Positions 18,469 to 28,151 of a stretch of DNA of 64,000 nt are shown here, piece by piece. Within the stretch, counting starts at the first letter, position 1. Each line of letters begins with the position of its first letter. The notes under the pieces are model-generated. The model was not told the origin of the DNA, did no database searches, and saw nothing but the letters and a program-made list of their open reading frames with translations. Made by a program: the position numbers and the translations under genes. The stretch is from Pirellulaceae bacterium (lineage in GTDB: Bacteria > Planctomycetota > Planctomycetia > Pirellulales > Pirellulaceae): NCBI GenBank assembly GCA_020852965.1, contig JADYZV010000132.1, forward strand, positions 19,666 to 83,665. The letters run 5' to 3'.

Positions 18469-18775
18469 GACGTTTTAACTCGTGATTGTGGGGGAGACTA
18501 TTTAGGTGATGGGGAGACTGATTCGTTGACACGAATCTTGCTGAGGTAGGTAGCCTCGCATGTGCTTTCAGTCAACTTAGGCGACGTGGTAGCGGGCTGT
18601 TGGCTTTGTGAACCACAGACGCAAATTGGGCGGAGAACTTACGCACGGAACCTTCACCTACATATCCTAGCATTGTAGCAACATTGGGGCAGGCTGGTTT
18701 TCGCTTCGCTGCCAGCTAAAATAGAAGGTTAGATGAGGCCCGGAATTCGAAAGCGAAAGTGAGAGCAAGTGAAGA
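18469..18775. other. intergenic region between divergent genes
   Basis: This 307-bp gap lies between the divergent nucleoside hydrolase and Uma2 genes. I see no ORF, repeat or clear hairpin. Both genes should have promoters here. Confidence 0.5.
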
Positions 18776-19450
18776 ATGAATGCGGCGTTGACAACATCTC
18801 TAGCGGAGCGAATCGCGGATTTAGGGGGAATCGCCTTTGAGCGCATACGCAGTGTGCCTCAGCCGGGCACCGCGACTATCGAGGATTTGAACCGCGCCAA
18901 TGCTGCTCATGACGTGCGATGTGAACTCGTTGACAACACGCTGGTGGAGAAGGCTATGGGATGGCGTGAATCCTTGCTGGCAGCGGTTTTGTTGCATTGG
19001 TTAAAAACGCATCTCGATTCAAACAATGTCGGCGTTGCCACAGGTGCTGATGGGTTGACGCAGCTGTTTCCGGGAGTTGTACGCGGACCGGGCGTAGCAT
19101 TGGTATTGTGGGGAACCTTACCTCAGGGGCAACTGCCCGAAGATGCCGTACCAGCACTCGTGCCTGACTTCGTTATTGAGATACTTTGCCTTGGCAATAC
19201 GCGGGCCGAGATGGCTCGCAAGCGAAGGGAGTATTTTCAAGCAGGTGTGCAATTGGTATGGATGGTCGATCCAAGAAGTCGCACAATCGCCGCCTATCAA
19301 ACTCCCGAGGATGTGACTGTCTTTGCGGGCAGGGAAAGTATTAGCGGAGGCGAAGTTTTGCCCACGTGGACCTTTAGCGTTGCAGCGCTTTTCGCAGAGC
19401 TCGACCGAACGGCTCCTACGGAAGAATTGCAAGACGGAATGTCGAGCTAG
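18776..19450 (+). CDS. Uma2 family (DUF820) putative endonuclease
   Basis: A 224-aa protein of the Uma2/DUF820 family, a PD-(D/E)XK nuclease-like fold. Recognisable pieces are CELVDNTLVEKAMG near residue 50, the ALVPDFVIEIL strand (Asp and Glu of the active-site pattern) with K/R in EMARKRREYFQAGVQLVWMVDPRSRTIAAYQ, and EVLPTWTFSVAALF at the end. Members are multiplied in cyanobacteria and planctomycetes, often without a known role; links to transposition or DNA repair have been suggested. It lies 112 bp before the conserved lepA start on the same strand but the association is likely fortuitous. Confidence 0.85.
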   Translation: MNAALTTSLAERIADLGGIAFERIRSVPQPGTATIEDLNRANAAHDVRCELVDNTLVEKAMGWRESLLAAVLLHWLKTHLDSNNVGVATGADGLTQLFPGVVRGPGVALVLWGTLPQGQLPEDAVPALVPDFVIEILCLGNTRAEMARKRREYFQAGVQLVWMVDPRSRTIAAYQTPEDVTVFAGRESISGGEVLPTWTFSVAALFAELDRTAPTEELQDGMSS

Positions 19451-19561
19451 CCGACGCAAACGTGCGCATCCATCGACTACGATGGCTGTCAGTAAGGAGC
19501 TTCTTTCATTAGAATGCTGGGTTCGACGGACGCACCGACCCCCTGCAACAGAACGCTGGCG

Positions 19562-21358
19562 ATGAAACACATTCGGAATTTTTGCATTATTGCCCATATC
19601 GACCATGGCAAGTCGACGTTGGCGGATCGACTGATTCAAGCTTGTGGGGGGGTGACACAGCGAGAATTCCACGATCAGATGCTCGATTCGATGGATATCG
19701 AGCGCGAGCGAGGAATCACGATCAAGAGCAACACGATCACGTTGTCGTTCACGGCCCCCGACGGACAACTGTATCAATTGAACTTGATCGACACGCCGGG
19801 CCACGTCGATTTTTCGCATGAAGTTCGCCGCTCATTGATGGCTTGTGAAGGTGCCTTGATCGTCATTGATGCTTCTCAAGGGGTCGAGGCACAGACGGTG
19901 GCGAACCTCTATTTGGCGCTGGAGTACGATCTGGAGCTATTGCCGATCATCAACAAAATCGATTTGCCAGCGGCCAACATCGATCGAGCTCGCGAGGAGA
20001 TCGATGCGGATCTGGGGCTTGATCCCTTCGCTGCCATTCCCATCTCGGCCAAGACAGGTGTGGGGATTGACCTCGTGTTGGCCGGGATTGTCGCGCATCT
20101 GCCGCCCCCCAAAGGAGATCCGGATGCACCGCTCAAAGCGCTGGTCTTCGATGCTCACTTTGATAAGTTTCGTGGTGTGATTTTACAGGTTCGTGTGATG
20201 GAAGGGACGCTCAAGCCGCGCGATGTCATTCACTTCATGCATGCCGGTCGCGACTACAAGGTCGATGAGTTGGGCTACAACCAATTCAAACTTGTTCCCA
20301 AAGAAAAGCTCAGTGCGGGTGAAGTCGGTTACATAGTGGCTGGGGTGAAGAGCGTGCAAGATATCGAGATTGGTGACACGATCACTCTGCTCGATCGCCA
20401 GGCCGCAGAGCCAGTCCCCGGCTATCAACCGGCCAGACAAGTGGTCTTCTCATCGGTCTATCCGATGAGTACGGACGAGTATCCTGACTTGACCAAGGCG
20501 CTGGAGAAACTAGCGATTAACGATGCGGCCCTGACCTTTGAGAAGGATAGCTCGGCGGCGTTGGGCTTCGGCTTTCGCTGCGGTTTTCTCGGACTGCTGC
20601 ACCTGGATGTGATTCAAGAGCGCTTGCAACGCGAGTTCGATATCGGGTTGGTCATTTCAGCCCCCTCGGTCAAGTACATTTTGACATTAAACGATGGCTC
20701 CACGGTCGAAGTCGACAACCCCAGCTACTGGCCCGATCCTTCAACGATCGACTCGGCGGCCGAGCCTTATATCAAAGCCTCGATACTTATTCCCGAAGAG
20801 TACGTGGGGCCAGTGATGGAGCTTTGCCGCGAGCATCGTAGTGAAAGCCAAACCATGAATTACCTATCGGCCGGTCGTGTCGAGGTGAGCAGTGAGATGC
20901 CGCTTGGCGAGGTACTGTTTGACTTCTATGGCAAGTTGAAGATGATCACGCGTGGTTATGGATCGTTTGACTACGAAGCCACCGAGTATCGCTCGACCGA
21001 TATCGTCAAGGTGGACATCCTGGTCAACAAAGAACCGATCGACGCGCTGGCCTATTTGGTCCACCGAGACAAGGCGCGCACGCGTGCCCTGCACTACTGC
21101 GAGCAGCTTGCGGAAGCGATTCCGCGACACCAGTTCAAAATCCCCATTCAAGGCGCTATTGGTGGTTCGATCATCGCCCGCTCGACGATTCAGCCATACC
21201 GCAAGGATGTCACCGCGAAGCTCTACGGTGGCGACGTCACGCGCAAGAAAAAGTTGCTCGAAAAACAGAAGAAGGGTAAGGCTAAAATGAAACAGTTTGG
21301 CAGCGTCAACATCCCGCAAGAAGCCTTTATATCGGTGCTGCGCGCTGAGAAGGATTGA
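19562..21358 (+). CDS. lepA: elongation factor 4 (LepA)
   Basis: A translational GTPase that back-translocates or remodels ribosomes. G1 is AHIDHGKST, the switch region ERERGITIKSNT, G3 DTPGHVDF and G4 NKID. The C-terminal domain unique to LepA is present (...IQPYRKDVTAKLYGGDVTRKKKLLEKQK...). I place the start at ATG 19562, giving MKHIRNFCIIAHIDHG, which matches the family N-terminus and yields 598 aa. An upstream in-frame ATG at 19514 would add 16 residues; AAGGAG at 19494-19499 lies 14 bases before it, so that start cannot be ruled out. No lepB is adjacent. Confidence 0.95.
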   Translation: MKHIRNFCIIAHIDHGKSTLADRLIQACGGVTQREFHDQMLDSMDIERERGITIKSNTITLSFTAPDGQLYQLNLIDTPGHVDFSHEVRRSLMACEGALIVIDASQGVEAQTVANLYLALEYDLELLPIINKIDLPAANIDRAREEIDADLGLDPFAAIPISAKTGVGIDLVLAGIVAHLPPPKGDPDAPLKALVFDAHFDKFRGVILQVRVMEGTLKPRDVIHFMHAGRDYKVDELGYNQFKLVPKEKLSAGEVGYIVAGVKSVQDIEIGDTITLLDRQAAEPVPGYQPARQVVFSSVYPMSTDEYPDLTKALEKLAINDAALTFEKDSSAALGFGFRCGFLGLLHLDVIQERLQREFDIGLVISAPSVKYILTLNDGSTVEVDNPSYWPDPSTIDSAAEPYIKASILIPEEYVGPVMELCREHRSESQTMNYLSAGRVEVSSEMPLGEVLFDFYGKLKMITRGYGSFDYEATEYRSTDIVKVDILVNKEPIDALAYLVHRDKARTRALHYCEQLAEAIPRHQFKIPIQGAIGGSIIARSTIQPYRKDVTAKLYGGDVTRKKKLLEKQKKGKAKMKQFGSVNIPQEAFISVLRAEKD

Positions 21359-21500
21359 ATTTACTCGATCCACCCATGACTCACTCGGACGTGACCAATT
21401 TGGATGGACCAGGCCTGAAATGCGATATCCGGCTAAGCACGTCAACGTCAGTCAGCTAATCGTGCTTCTATGTGAAGAAAACCGCGCATGGGTGCTTGAA

Positions 21501-22193
21501 TCATCTGTCTAAGACTGGCTTGAGCGCCGCTTTGATAATCTGTGCCCACAGTTGGTAACCATTGCGATTCTGATGCAATCCATCTTTGATGAAGTAGTCT
21601 TTGATGGGAGTGCCATCGGCATCCAAGTAACTGCTGACGGTGTCGATGTAGTACACTCCCTCGTGCTCGTGAGAGTACTCGGACATCAGAGTGTTGACTT
21701 GATTGATCTGTTCCCACGCACCAAAGCGAGCAGGGGTCGGGGTAATTGCAATCAGGAACACTGAAGCATCCGGCGCATGTTCTTTGATCTTGTTGACGGT
21801 AATATCCACCAATCGCAAAACCTCCTCGGGCGTTTTGTCTGTTTTACTTCCTGAAATGTCATTTGCGACAAATAGAGCAACGGCATCGAATTGGTGCGGC
21901 TTGACCAAACGGTCGATATAGACGGCCACGTCGGAAAACTTCGACCCTCCAAAGCCGCGACGAATTGTGGCGTAGGGTGCCATATCCTGCGCGATATCTT
22001 TCCACAAGACTATCGAAGAGCTTCCAACAAACAACACGGCGTGTTCGGGATCGGTTTGCTCTTGGTCGAGTTTCTCAAGTTTCTGTATGGCGTTTTCCCA
22101 CTTGGCAATCGCGCCAGCGCGATACTGCTCCAGCGGATCTGTGGCTTGCATGGGACTGAGGACGGTCAGTAGCCAAATTAAATGTATCATCAT
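21501..22193 (-). CDS. exported SGNH/GDSL hydrolase
   Basis: A 230-aa protein with a short signal peptide (MMIHLIWLLTVLSPMQA). The SGNH blocks are present in order: GSSSIVLW with the nucleophile Ser, FGGSKFSD (Gly block), FVANDISG (Asn block) and DGLHQNRNGYQLW with the Asp-His pair. It probably removes acyl or acetyl groups from lipids or polysaccharides; the substrate is unknown. I chose ATG 22193, preceded by AGGAAG at a proper distance; the longer frame from 22310 would run into the upstream gene and lacks a signal at its N-terminus. It follows the TPR-like gene by about 97 bp on the same strand. Confidence 0.85.
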   Translation of the reverse strand: MMIHLIWLLTVLSPMQATDPLEQYRAGAIAKWENAIQKLEKLDQEQTDPEHAVLFVGSSSIVLWKDIAQDMAPYATIRRGFGGSKFSDVAVYIDRLVKPHQFDAVALFVANDISGSKTDKTPEEVLRLVDITVNKIKEHAPDASVFLIAITPTPARFGAWEQINQVNTLMSEYSHEHEGVYYIDTVSSYLDADGTPIKDYFIKDGLHQNRNGYQLWAQIIKAALKPVLDR

Positions 22194-22290
22194 GGAAGTT
22201 CTTCCTGTTGTAAGTAACTCGGTCGTCAATTGGCAAATTAGAGCAACAGATCGTATGCAATTTGTTCTACGATATGCGTCAATTGCAACT

Positions 22291-23154
22291 CTAGTAAATG
22301 CTGCCGTCAATCGGCAGATTGTGCTCTTTCAGCCATTGAAATTCTTTGTCAGCTTCCTCGTCCCGTCCAAGTGCTTCGAGGATTTTCGCGCGATGGTAGT
22401 GTAGCGTTGCGATCCTCCAAAGTCGCTCGCCTGCTTCACGGCGAGTGAAGAGCTTCGTCGGCGTCTGCGGTTCACGTGGCGTGAGCACGTTATCCTCAAG
22501 CCACGTTAGCGAGCTATCGAGCCAGCCGGCATCGGCCGTGGCCGTTAACGAGTTCACAGCAAAATCGGCGTCCTCGATCGCAGTTTGTGGATTGCCCATT
22601 TGAAACAATACCCAAGCTCGCGTATCGCGTGCATCAGCCGCATTCGGAGTTTGATCCAGCACGCGATTGATGTCGCTCAAGGCTTGATCCAGATCGATCC
22701 CTGCCAAGGCGCGGAAATAGGCCAAGTTATTGAGCCACTGGGGATTGTCTTCGAGCTCTGGGATCTTTCCAGCTTCGAGTACGTCCACCGCCTCAGCAAA
22801 TAGACGACGGCTCGCAAGCTGCATCGAGTAGGTATTGGCCAGAAAGGCATTCGATTTCCGTTTCGCTACCGCCTCGGCGATCACCGCCGCGACCTTCTTG
22901 GGCGAGTCAGCCAGGGCCTGTTCGGCGCGGAAAATCCAATAGTCACGCAATTCAGTGATATCCCCTGCCCAGCGGCGAGCTTGCTCGAGTTGATGGCTGC
23001 TGTCTCGCTCAGCTACAAGCCGATTGGACGCCTCGGCCAAATACCAGCGGGCCACTTCGGTGCGAAACTGATCTGCAACTACCGGCGCAGCCACGATCCC
23101 GATCGTCGCTAGTACGATCAGTGTTGTCGAAATTGTCGATTTTCCCGATTTCAT
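22291..23154 (-). CDS. TPR-like membrane-anchored or exported protein
   Basis: This 287-aa protein starts with a hydrophobic helix (STTLIVLATIGIVAAPVVA, a signal peptide or anchor). The rest is alpha-helical with TPR-like repeats, clearest in NAADARDTRAWVLFQMGNPQTAIEDADFAV and LHYHRAKILEALGRDEEADKEFQWLKE. No enzymatic motif is seen. TPR proteins serve as scaffolds for protein complexes. It is probably co-transcribed with the downstream SGNH hydrolase gene, but no functional link is evident. Confidence 0.7.
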   Translation of the reverse strand: MKSGKSTISTTLIVLATIGIVAAPVVADQFRTEVARWYLAEASNRLVAERDSSHQLEQARRWAGDITELRDYWIFRAEQALADSPKKVAAVIAEAVAKRKSNAFLANTYSMQLASRRLFAEAVDVLEAGKIPELEDNPQWLNNLAYFRALAGIDLDQALSDINRVLDQTPNAADARDTRAWVLFQMGNPQTAIEDADFAVNSLTATADAGWLDSSLTWLEDNVLTPREPQTPTKLFTRREAGERLWRIATLHYHRAKILEALGRDEEADKEFQWLKEHNLPIDGSIY

Positions 23155-23291
23155 AAAGCTATCTGTCTGGTAAATTAGCTACTAATTCCACGATGCTGGG
23201 CAAATTCCGCTAGTCGAACTTCACACCCATCGCAGTCGTAGGTTATGCTAGAGTTAAGGCCTTCGCGGAGTACCCGTTCACGGATCAAATC

Positions 23292-23615
23292 ATGCCATTG
23301 TACGAAATTGAAACCGACTCACATATTATCATAACCTGGGCCAGCGACGAACCAGCGGCTCGCGAAGTGGTGAAGGAAGCCTATTCGGAAGATGCCGTCA
23401 TTCGCATGACCAAACGCCCGCGAGACACGTGGGTTATCTCCAAAGGAGTGTTGGGGCTCACATCGCGGATGGATATCTGTGGTGTGGCACGCGAATGTCT
23501 ATCGAAGTCGTCGGGTGACAAGCTGCATGCGATTCGGCTATACATGCACGAGACCGGCAGCGACTTGGAAAAGGCGCGAAAGGTCATCGAAAGCAATATG
23601 GTCATGGGTTGGTAG
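23292..23615 (+). CDS. small protein with L7/L12 C-terminal-like segment
   Basis: A 107-aa protein with no named family that I recognise. The C-terminal part, KLHAIRLYMHETGSDLEKARKVIES, resembles the C-terminal domain of ribosomal protein L7/L12 (K-x-x-I-x-x-R-x-x-T-G-x-x-L-x-x-A-K-x-x-V-E). The N-terminal 60 residues (MPLYEIETDSHIIITWASDEPAAREVV...) look like a small alpha-beta fold. ATG 23292 is the first start in the frame. It overlaps the 3' end of fmt by 14 bp in convergent orientation. A role as a small adaptor or ribosome-related protein is speculation from the sequence resemblance. Confidence 0.65.
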   Translation: MPLYEIETDSHIIITWASDEPAAREVVKEAYSEDAVIRMTKRPRDTWVISKGVLGLTSRMDICGVARECLSKSSGDKLHAIRLYMHETGSDLEKARKVIESNMVMGW

Positions 23616-24636
23616 TTGGCAATTGAAACTGAGCGTTCCCCTCTATGGGATGCCCGCGCAGGAAATCGTCGACACTCATATCCCGCCGGCCCGCCGGCCC
23701 GACGCGAGCGATAAGCAGCGTCCCATCGCCTGTGGCGACCCCCAACATGCGCTTCCAAGGTGCCGTCCAGTCGTTTCCACGCAATTCTTCGGGATCTAAA
23801 CTCTCAGCGGTAACGACCACGGCCGTACCAACCGGGACATTCTGCAAAGCTGGGATCGTCCCGCTCGTTGCCCGAGCCGATTTGATGAGCAGTCGCATCT
23901 GCTTGCCATCCCGCCACGCCAACTCGGCAAATGTGCTGGGCCAGGGCTGGCACGCTCGGACCTGTCGCGCCAGCATCTTGGCTGGGCGGCGAAAGTCGAG
24001 TTGGCCGTCGCTCTTGGCAAATCGCGGTGCTTTGGTCACCAGACTACGATCTTGAGTGGCGCCGATGGGACTGTTGCCATCCCAGTTCGATAGCAGTTCG
24101 ACAGCTTCCAGAGTAGCTGCCACCCCGAGCTCGGACAAACGCAGTTCGAGCTGCTCTGCCGACTCGTCAGGGCCAATCGTCGTGCGGGCGACCGCCAGAG
24201 ACGGGCCGGCATCGAGCCTCGGAGTCATGTGGATCACGGTCACTCCCGCTTCGGTATCGCCGCTGAGCAAGGTCCATTGCACCGGTGCGGCCCCACGATG
24301 GCGTGGCAGCAGGGAACCGTGTAGATTGATCCCTCCCAATCGCGTCGTCCTCAAGCATTCGTTTGACAGAATCTGTCCATAGTCGCAAACGAATAGTAGA
24401 TCGGCGTGTAGACCGGCCAACTGTGCGATCGCTTCGGGGGCATTAATACTTGCTGGCTCAAAGACGCCCAAGCCGGCCTCGCAGGCCCACTGGTAGACCG
24501 GACGTGGCGGTTGCTTCTTGGCCTTTGGATCGGCCATGGGGCGGGTGACAACCAACGGGATATCGTGCCCCTCGGCCAGCAGTCGTTGGCAGGTAGGGAC
24601 TGCAAACGGACCTGTCCCCAAAAGAACGATTCGCAT
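23602..24636 (-). CDS. fmt: methionyl-tRNA formyltransferase
   Basis: This 344-aa enzyme formylates Met-tRNAfMet with 10-formyl-THF. The N-terminal catalytic domain shows MRIVLLGTGPFAVPTCQRLL, the GGINLHGSLLPRHRGAAPVQWTLLSGDTEAGVTVI signature with the Asn-His-Asp centre, and the C-terminal OB domain begins at RPAKMLARQVRACQPWPSTFAEL. Length is slightly above the typical 315. It lies 4 bp after proC on the same strand, so the two are co-transcribed. The deformylase gene def, which usually neighbours fmt, is absent. Confidence 0.93.
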   Translation of the reverse strand: MRIVLLGTGPFAVPTCQRLLAEGHDIPLVVTRPMADPKAKKQPPRPVYQWACEAGLGVFEPASINAPEAIAQLAGLHADLLFVCDYGQILSNECLRTTRLGGINLHGSLLPRHRGAAPVQWTLLSGDTEAGVTVIHMTPRLDAGPSLAVARTTIGPDESAEQLELRLSELGVAATLEAVELLSNWDGNSPIGATQDRSLVTKAPRFAKSDGQLDFRRPAKMLARQVRACQPWPSTFAELAWRDGKQMRLLIKSARATSGTIPALQNVPVGTAVVVTAESLDPEELRGNDWTAPWKRMLGVATGDGTLLIARVGPAGRRDMSVDDFLRGHPIEGNAQFQLPTTNP

Positions 24637-24640
24637 GAGA

Positions 24641-25447
24641 CTACTCCAATTCGGCGCTACGGGCAGCGGCGCGCTGCACGGCGTGGATCAGCGCACCACG
24701 CACAGCAGCAGCTTCTAAGCTTGCCAGCGCGGCGATGGTGGTTCCGCCGGGACTGGTCACTTGGTCCTTGAGCTGTCCTGGATGCAAGCCGGTCTCGAGT
24801 ACCATCTGAGCTCCCCCCAGCACGGTTTGGGCCGCCAGTTTTGTAGCGATGTCGCGGGGCAATCCGGCTGCAACGCCTCCGTCGGAAAGCGCTTCAATAA
24901 CGAGATAGACGTAAGCTGGTCCGGAGCCGGAGAGGCCGGTGACGGCGTGCATCAATCGATCGGGTACGTGGACGGTCCTCCCCACTGCATTGAATAGTTG
25001 CTCGACCCACCGCAAGTCTCCGTCGGCCAAATCATCGTCGGCTGCGATGGCCGCAGCTCCCACACCGACTTGTGCCGGCGTGTTGGGCATGACGCGGACC
25101 ACGCGTCTGGTGCCAAGTAGACTTTGGAGCTTGTCCAGCGAAATTCCTGCAGCAATCGATACCAGCAAATGCTGCGGCTGCAACAGTCGAGCCAACTGGG
25201 GAGCCAATTCTTTCAGGATGTGCGGCTTGACCGAAAGTACCAAGCGCGTAGCCTCCGCCACCCCCTGCGCCAGTTGATCCGTTACGCGACAGCCCGCGAA
25301 GCGATCGCGCAAAAGTTGCTGTTGCGGTTGGCTCGGTTCGACAAATAGCAGTTGCTCTGCAGTCAGCACGTTCGCCGCAATAGCACCGCTCGCCAATGCC
25401 TGAGCCATCTGGCCGCCGCCAATAAAGGTCACTATTTGTATGGCCAT
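24641..25447 (-). CDS. proC: pyrroline-5-carboxylate reductase
   Basis: A 268-aa oxidoreductase of the ProC family, reducing 1-pyrroline-5-carboxylate to L-proline with NAD(P)H. The Rossmann N-terminus is VTFIGGGQMAQALASG, and the C-terminal signature reads LSGSGPAYVYLVIEALSDGGVAAGLPRDIATKLAAQTVLGGAQM...LKDQVTSPGGTTIAAL, with the substrate-binding Ser/Thr in place. Length is standard. Its product is not linked to translation initiation, but it is coupled to fmt by a 4-bp gap, an arrangement that is a planctomycete peculiarity as far as I can tell. Confidence 0.94.
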   Translation of the reverse strand: MAIQIVTFIGGGQMAQALASGAIAANVLTAEQLLFVEPSQPQQQLLRDRFAGCRVTDQLAQGVAEATRLVLSVKPHILKELAPQLARLLQPQHLLVSIAAGISLDKLQSLLGTRRVVRVMPNTPAQVGVGAAAIAADDDLADGDLRWVEQLFNAVGRTVHVPDRLMHAVTGLSGSGPAYVYLVIEALSDGGVAAGLPRDIATKLAAQTVLGGAQMVLETGLHPGQLKDQVTSPGGTTIAALASLEAAAVRGALIHAVQRAAARSAELE

Positions 25448-25645
25448 AGGAGAACCTAACAGCAGAAGAATGGGTCGATAGGTTGGTCAGTGTTTGCATC
25501 TCGTTTATACCCCCGACTATATCCTCGACCGCAAAATCACGAAAGGCGTAGGGCGGTCGGCAACCCGCAATCGACATTTCGAGCAAATGCCGTTAAGCTG
25601 CCTCCCCTGGAAAACGCCCTAGCTCCCACTATTAGATCCGCCGGT

Positions 25646-26485
25646 ATGTTAGACAATGCTCCCTTTTTGACTCACACCCACCGCAGCCTGACGATCGAAG
25701 GCTATTCGCGGGCGGCGGTGCAATCGTACTGGAGAATTCCCGAGCTGCGGATCGGTTTCGATCTGGGGGCACAACCGTGGGACTTCATGGGGACAGCGAC
25801 CTGGGCCATTACGCACGGCCACTTGGACCATATCGCCGCCTTGCCTGTGTTTATAGCGCGGCGCAGGATGATGAAAATGGAGCCGCCCACGATCTACCTG
25901 CCTGGGCATATCGTAGCTGGGGTCGAAGCCATGTTACGCACTTTCTCGCGGCTCGATCGTGGTCGTTTACCCTGCGATTTAGTCGCAGTCGAAGCGGGCG
26001 ACGAAATCGAATTGTCACGTGAATTGGTTATGACCGTGCACCGCACGACTCACTCGGTTCCCAGCGTCGGCTATTTGGTCTGGGAGCGCCGCTTCAAGCT
26101 CAAGCCCGAATATCAAGGGCTGGCTGGAACCGAAATCCGCGATTTGCGTTTGTCCGGAACCGAAGTTAGCGCCGAAGTGCGTATGCCCCTCCTGGCTTAT
26201 ACAGGTGATACCAGCCCAGGCGGCCTCGACAACAACCCCGATCTATATCGCGCCCAAGTACTGATCACCGAGATGACCTTCGTCAGCCCCAAGCATCGAC
26301 GCGAGAAGATTCACAAGCACGGCCACATGCATCTAGATGATTTCGTAGCTCGACGCAACGAATTTCAAAACGAGCTGGTGATCGCCGGACACTTTAGCGT
26401 GCGTTACAACCAGCAGCAGGTACTGCGCGAGATCGAAAAGAAAATCCCAGGTCTATGGGACGGGCGGCTCAAGCCCTGGCTGTGA
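25646..26485 (+). CDS. metallo-beta-lactamase fold hydrolase, RNase Z-like
   Basis: The core motif is THGHLDH, preceded by a beta strand with [13 protein letters not shown]. Later conserved pieces are [15 protein letters not shown] (His), [11 protein letters not shown] (Asp) and ITEMTFV...[11 protein letters not shown] plus [12 protein letters not shown] (His). This order is typical of RNase Z/ElaC-like proteins, which lack a fifth motif found elsewhere. I place the start at ATG 25646, because the 52 residues before it in the open frame look non-coding (Arg/Pro-rich). The product is then 279 aa, short for a full ElaC (about 305). It may process tRNA 3' ends or act on another phosphodiester; I cannot say which. 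Confidence 0.82.
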   Translation: MLDNAPFLTHTHRSLTIEGYSRAAVQSYWRIPELRIGFDLGAQPWDFMGTATWAITHGHLDHIAALPVFIARRRMMKMEPPTIYLPGHIVAGVEAMLRTFSRLDRGRLPCDLVAVEAGDEIELSRELVMTVHRTTHSVPSVGYLVWERRFKLKPEYQGLAGTEIRDLRLSGTEVSAEVRMPLLAYTGDTSPGGLDNNPDLYRAQVLITEMTFVSPKHRREKIHKHGHMHLDDFVARRNEFQNELVIAGHFSVRYNQQQVLREIEKKIPGLWDGRLKPWL

Positions 26486-26537
26486 GCGAGTTTGGTTTGG
26501 CAATACGCTGGTCGGCTTAACCGCGAAGCGCGGACCA

Positions 26538-27731
26538 TTATTGATACTGGCGTACGGGAGCGGGCCGGCCGAAGTGAAATCCCTGCGCGGTGTAGAAGCC
26601 CAAGTTGCGGCACGCCTCAGCCTCTGCGGACGTCTCAACTCCTTCGGCTAATGGATTGACCCCCAAGTCGATGACCATATTGACCAACGAGGCGAGCATC
26701 TTTTGCCGTTCGGGAGGGGCGCTATCGATCCCACGAATCAACGAGATGTCGAATTTGAGATAGTCGGGGGGCGCTTCGATCAACTCGGTTAGTCGCGTTT
26801 GACCCGCTCCAAAGTCATCGTAGGCGATGCCGATATTTAGTTCTTTCAATTGCGCCCGCAATTCGCGCATTTCCTTGGGATCGGTAATAGCCGCTTCGTG
26901 CACTTCCAAGATAATCGGCACTTCAGCCGACAACTGACGTGCCGTGGCCATCGAGTCGACCAGTCCTTCGTGACGAATTTCGAGCGGGTGTGTGTTGACA
27001 AACAATGTCGAATTGTTGGGCAAGTTCAAGCCCTCGCGGACCCCTTCCCAACGCAACATACGACTCAACTCGACTTCCATGTTCAATCGCGAGGCCGCAT
27101 CAAACATCGCCGCACACGACTCGAGACCAAACAATCGACTGCGCGCCAAGACCTCGTATCCACGGAACTGGCCGGTTTTCATGTCGATGATTGGTTGGTA
27201 GTAGGGTGTCACCAAGCGATTCTCCATCATGCGATCAAACTGCACCAGAGCTAGCGCTCGGTCGCACATGTCCTCCTGCATGGTTTGGCAAGTCGTCGAA
27301 CGTTTCTCGCTTTTGACTCGAAAGGCCATGTCCGCGAACTGCAGCAAGTCCTCTTCGCGCAAGGGAGTCGATTCTTCAATCCGACGGCCGTTTACATAGG
27401 TGCCGTTGGTGCTATTCAGGTCGGTAACCCACAACTGACCATTGTCGAGTGTCAATTCCGCGTGATTGCCAGAAATCGTCTTGAAATTGAGCTGTAGCGA
27501 GCAGCCAGGGCGTCGTCCCACCGTGAACGGAAGTGGGTTGACCAAAATCGACTGCTCATCGTGCTCTTTCGATTTGCCGGTTCCATGCAATAGCGTCCAC
27601 GACGTCTCGCCGGCGTCGCTGGCGACCGACAGCGGCCCAGTCGGATGACTTAGCGGTGCTGAGATTTTTACTGAGTCCATGGAAACCATGCATCTATATA
27701 GGTTGGTGCTTGGATCTAAATCTAAATACAT
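26538..27731 (-). CDS. FHA domain-EAL domain cyclic-di-GMP phosphodiesterase
   Basis: This 397-aa protein has an N-terminal FHA domain (about residues 60-135: VGRRPGCSLQL, NHAELTL, VTDLNSTNGTYVNGRRI), which binds phosphothreonine peptides, then an EAL domain (about 155-395). EAL residues look intact: EVLAR, N in NTHPLEI, E in ILEVHE, YDDFGAG, LKFDISLI, AEGVET and the Gln of AQGFHFGRP. It should hydrolyse c-di-GMP. The fusion links c-di-GMP turnover to Ser/Thr kinase signalling, which fits the kinase gene nearby. The phosphopeptide loop (GRRPG...S) is present. The first Met of the frame is taken as start; residues 1-40 are unassigned. Confidence 0.88.
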   Translation of the reverse strand: MYLDLDPSTNLYRCMVSMDSVKISAPLSHPTGPLSVASDAGETSWTLLHGTGKSKEHDEQSILVNPLPFTVGRRPGCSLQLNFKTISGNHAELTLDNGQLWVTDLNSTNGTYVNGRRIEESTPLREEDLLQFADMAFRVKSEKRSTTCQTMQEDMCDRALALVQFDRMMENRLVTPYYQPIIDMKTGQFRGYEVLARSRLFGLESCAAMFDAASRLNMEVELSRMLRWEGVREGLNLPNNSTLFVNTHPLEIRHEGLVDSMATARQLSAEVPIILEVHEAAITDPKEMRELRAQLKELNIGIAYDDFGAGQTRLTELIEAPPDYLKFDISLIRGIDSAPPERQKMLASLVNMVIDLGVNPLAEGVETSAEAEACRNLGFYTAQGFHFGRPAPVRQYQ

Positions 27732-28151
27732 CGAGAAAGATCACCTTGAAACCTAGGTTACGTTTTACCGAGTGAACAAGAAAAATTTACTTTTTTTTGA
27801 CGCGTCTCGTTGAAAGCCAACACGTGAGCAACAAATAACATGGCGGTTAAGGAAGCATCTCTTTGAATCTCTAACCGTTTGGGACTCGTAAACTCGTCCA
27901 CTACCGTCAAATTGTCCCTTGACCGACCGCTAGGTTTCATTTTGATCACGGCAGAGACCGCCGAGCAACTTTACCGGTTCCCCCCAGACGATCGGTATAT
28001 TCGGCGTTTTGGTTAGAAGTGATACGGCTTTCGAATCAAAGTCGGCTGGAATCTCTTTCTTCATTGATACGGTTCCCGCAGGCGATCATGTCGTGTTGTA
28101 TAGTTCTGCGGAAAAAAGACTCGCGCTCAGCCGCTCGAACCGAAGCCACAT
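27732..28151. other. intergenic region with a repeat family A half-site
   Basis: No gene is seen in this 420-bp gap between divergent FHA-EAL and AAA+ genes. It holds the family A arm GGACTCGTAAACTCGTCCAC at 27882-27901 (one arm only), with a C-to-A change relative to the consensus. The rest is unremarkable and must include promoters for both genes. Confidence 0.6.
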
